DNA of 64,000 nucleotides. It comes from Mesaphorura yosii (taxonomy: Eukaryota; Arthropoda; Collembola; Poduromorpha; Tullbergiidae). Of this stretch, positions 63,293 through 64,000 are shown piece by piece. The notes under the pieces were generated by a model that worked only from the letters and a program-made list of their open reading frames with translations, was not told where the DNA came from and did not search any database. Numbering within the stretch: the first letter of the stretch is position 1; every line of letters starts with the position of its first letter. The translations under genes were made by a program, and so were the position numbers. The stretch is from assembly GCA_009869945.1 (NCBI GenBank), contig WIXG01000294.1, positions 35,729 to 99,728 on the forward strand. Reading direction: 5' to 3'.

Positions 63293-63878
63293 TTTAATCA
63301 GCGATGGAAATTGGAACCGATCTAAGACATGAAATGCACACAGTAACAGTGTACTCACACTCGCGCACAATGAGTTCAAATGATGAATTTCGTAGACTAA
63401 TTTTTGTACAGCTGGCGAGATTCACAGTCTAAACTGATACTGAATTGCTGGAACTCCCTGTATTTCTACATCTGAGCCGGCAACCAAGAGCCGTGCAGAA
63501 CAGTTCAAGGTTATGATCTTACGAACAACACTGACTCACACTTAATTGTGGTTACACAATGCAATGTTTGGCTTAACGAACCGTGATAGGGAAGTCACGT
63601 ACCCCACGAGACTCAAGATCATGTTCCAATGTTTGCTGATGAACATTAGTGATACTAGCTGATGATCTGTAATCTGTGATGCAATCACTGCCATGCCCTG
63701 GCCTTGTTGCAAACTCACCGGTATGAGCGAGAAATACATATGCATCATCAATAATTTCTACTTCATATTGATTTAATTCTTGCAAAAAATCATTCCTACA
63801 AAGTTCTAACGATTACACATGAAAAAGTTTGCAAAACGGTAGTAAACAAAAGGAAATAGTCATGTTGCTGCTTCAGAA
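63293..63878. other. spacer between GST and the right-edge subtilase
   Basis: No coding sequence is supported; short minus-strand frames here have no family resemblance. It holds the GST upstream region and the subtilase 3' UTR. Confidence 0.5.
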
Positions 63879-64000
63879 TCACTTCTTTAAACTTTTCAAG
63901 AACTCCCTGACCGAATTGTAAGCGTTGATCTTGCCCCATCCAAACGAATTGTTCGGGAACTCGCTGTCCGGAATTCCACCGCACGTAAGACCAGTTGGAA
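63879..64000 (-). CDS. 3' end of another subtilisin-like peptidase (partial, runs off the right edge)
   Basis: The last 40 codons including the stop. Read from 63998 the frame gives PTGLTCGGIPDSEFPNNSFG then WGKINAYNSVREFLKSLKK and a stop at 63879-63881. This lines up with the C-terminus of the intact subtilase (PTGQNCGGIPDATFPNHSFG then AGKVDALASF), so a third copy of the S8 family lies in the same orientation beyond the window. Whether it is intact cannot be seen. Confidence 0.85.
   Translation of the reverse strand, partial: PTGLTCGGIPDSEFPNNSFGWGKINAYNSVREFLKSLKK

Overview
This is a protein-coding window from an arthropod nuclear genome, AT-rich (judged by eye), with spliced genes whose introns mostly run about 60-150 bp. 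An insect-type gustatory receptor with its C-terminal TYxxxxxQF signature, a GH20 hexosaminidase, an insect-style TIPRL with a cysteine insert and subtilisin-like S8 peptidases of bacterial/fungal type fit a basal hexapod such as a springtail, or a crustacean. The species cannot be fixed from sequence alone. All exon borders were assembled by hand from GT-AG sites, codon phase and family similarity. UTRs are not annotated.

Layout. 1-4 kb: no gene seen. 4.07-6.51 kb (-): SLC16-like MFS transporter. 7.68-8.83 kb (-): chromodomain protein, divergent from TIPRL (+, 9.52-10.85 kb). 11.1-17.1 kb (-): lap/PICALM clathrin adaptor, with a small unrecognised four-exon gene (13.0-13.7 kb, +) nested in one of its introns. 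18.9-19.8 kb (+): AK6. 21.2-24.7 kb (-): CREB, with a palindromic CRE upstream. 28.6-30.2 kb (-): IDH3 alpha. 30.7-34.2 kb (-): CCDC61/VFL3. 35.5-37.1 kb (+): gustatory receptor. 38.3-49.6 kb (-): SLP-76/BLNK-like SH2 adaptor with a 6.5-kb intron. 51.6-54.8 kb (-): decayed subtilase next to an intact paralogue with a TATA box. 57.3-59.5 kb (-): beta-hexosaminidase. 60.3-62.4 kb (+): adenylate-kinase-like locus broken by many frame changes. 62.4-63.3 kb (-): glutathione S-transferase. 63.9 kb to the right edge (-): 3' end of a third subtilase.

The genes form an ordinary mixture: housekeeping (IDH3A, AK6, TIPRL), endocytosis and signalling (lap, CREB, SH2 adaptor), centriole (CCDC61), chemosensation, and digestion or detoxification (subtilases, hexosaminidase, GST). 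I found no operon-like system. The most distinctive items are the nested unrecognised CxxC gene, the subtilase copy that has lost all three catalytic residues beside an intact sister, the heavily frame-broken adenylate-kinase-like locus, and tightly abutting or overlapping 3' ends at convergent gene pairs.
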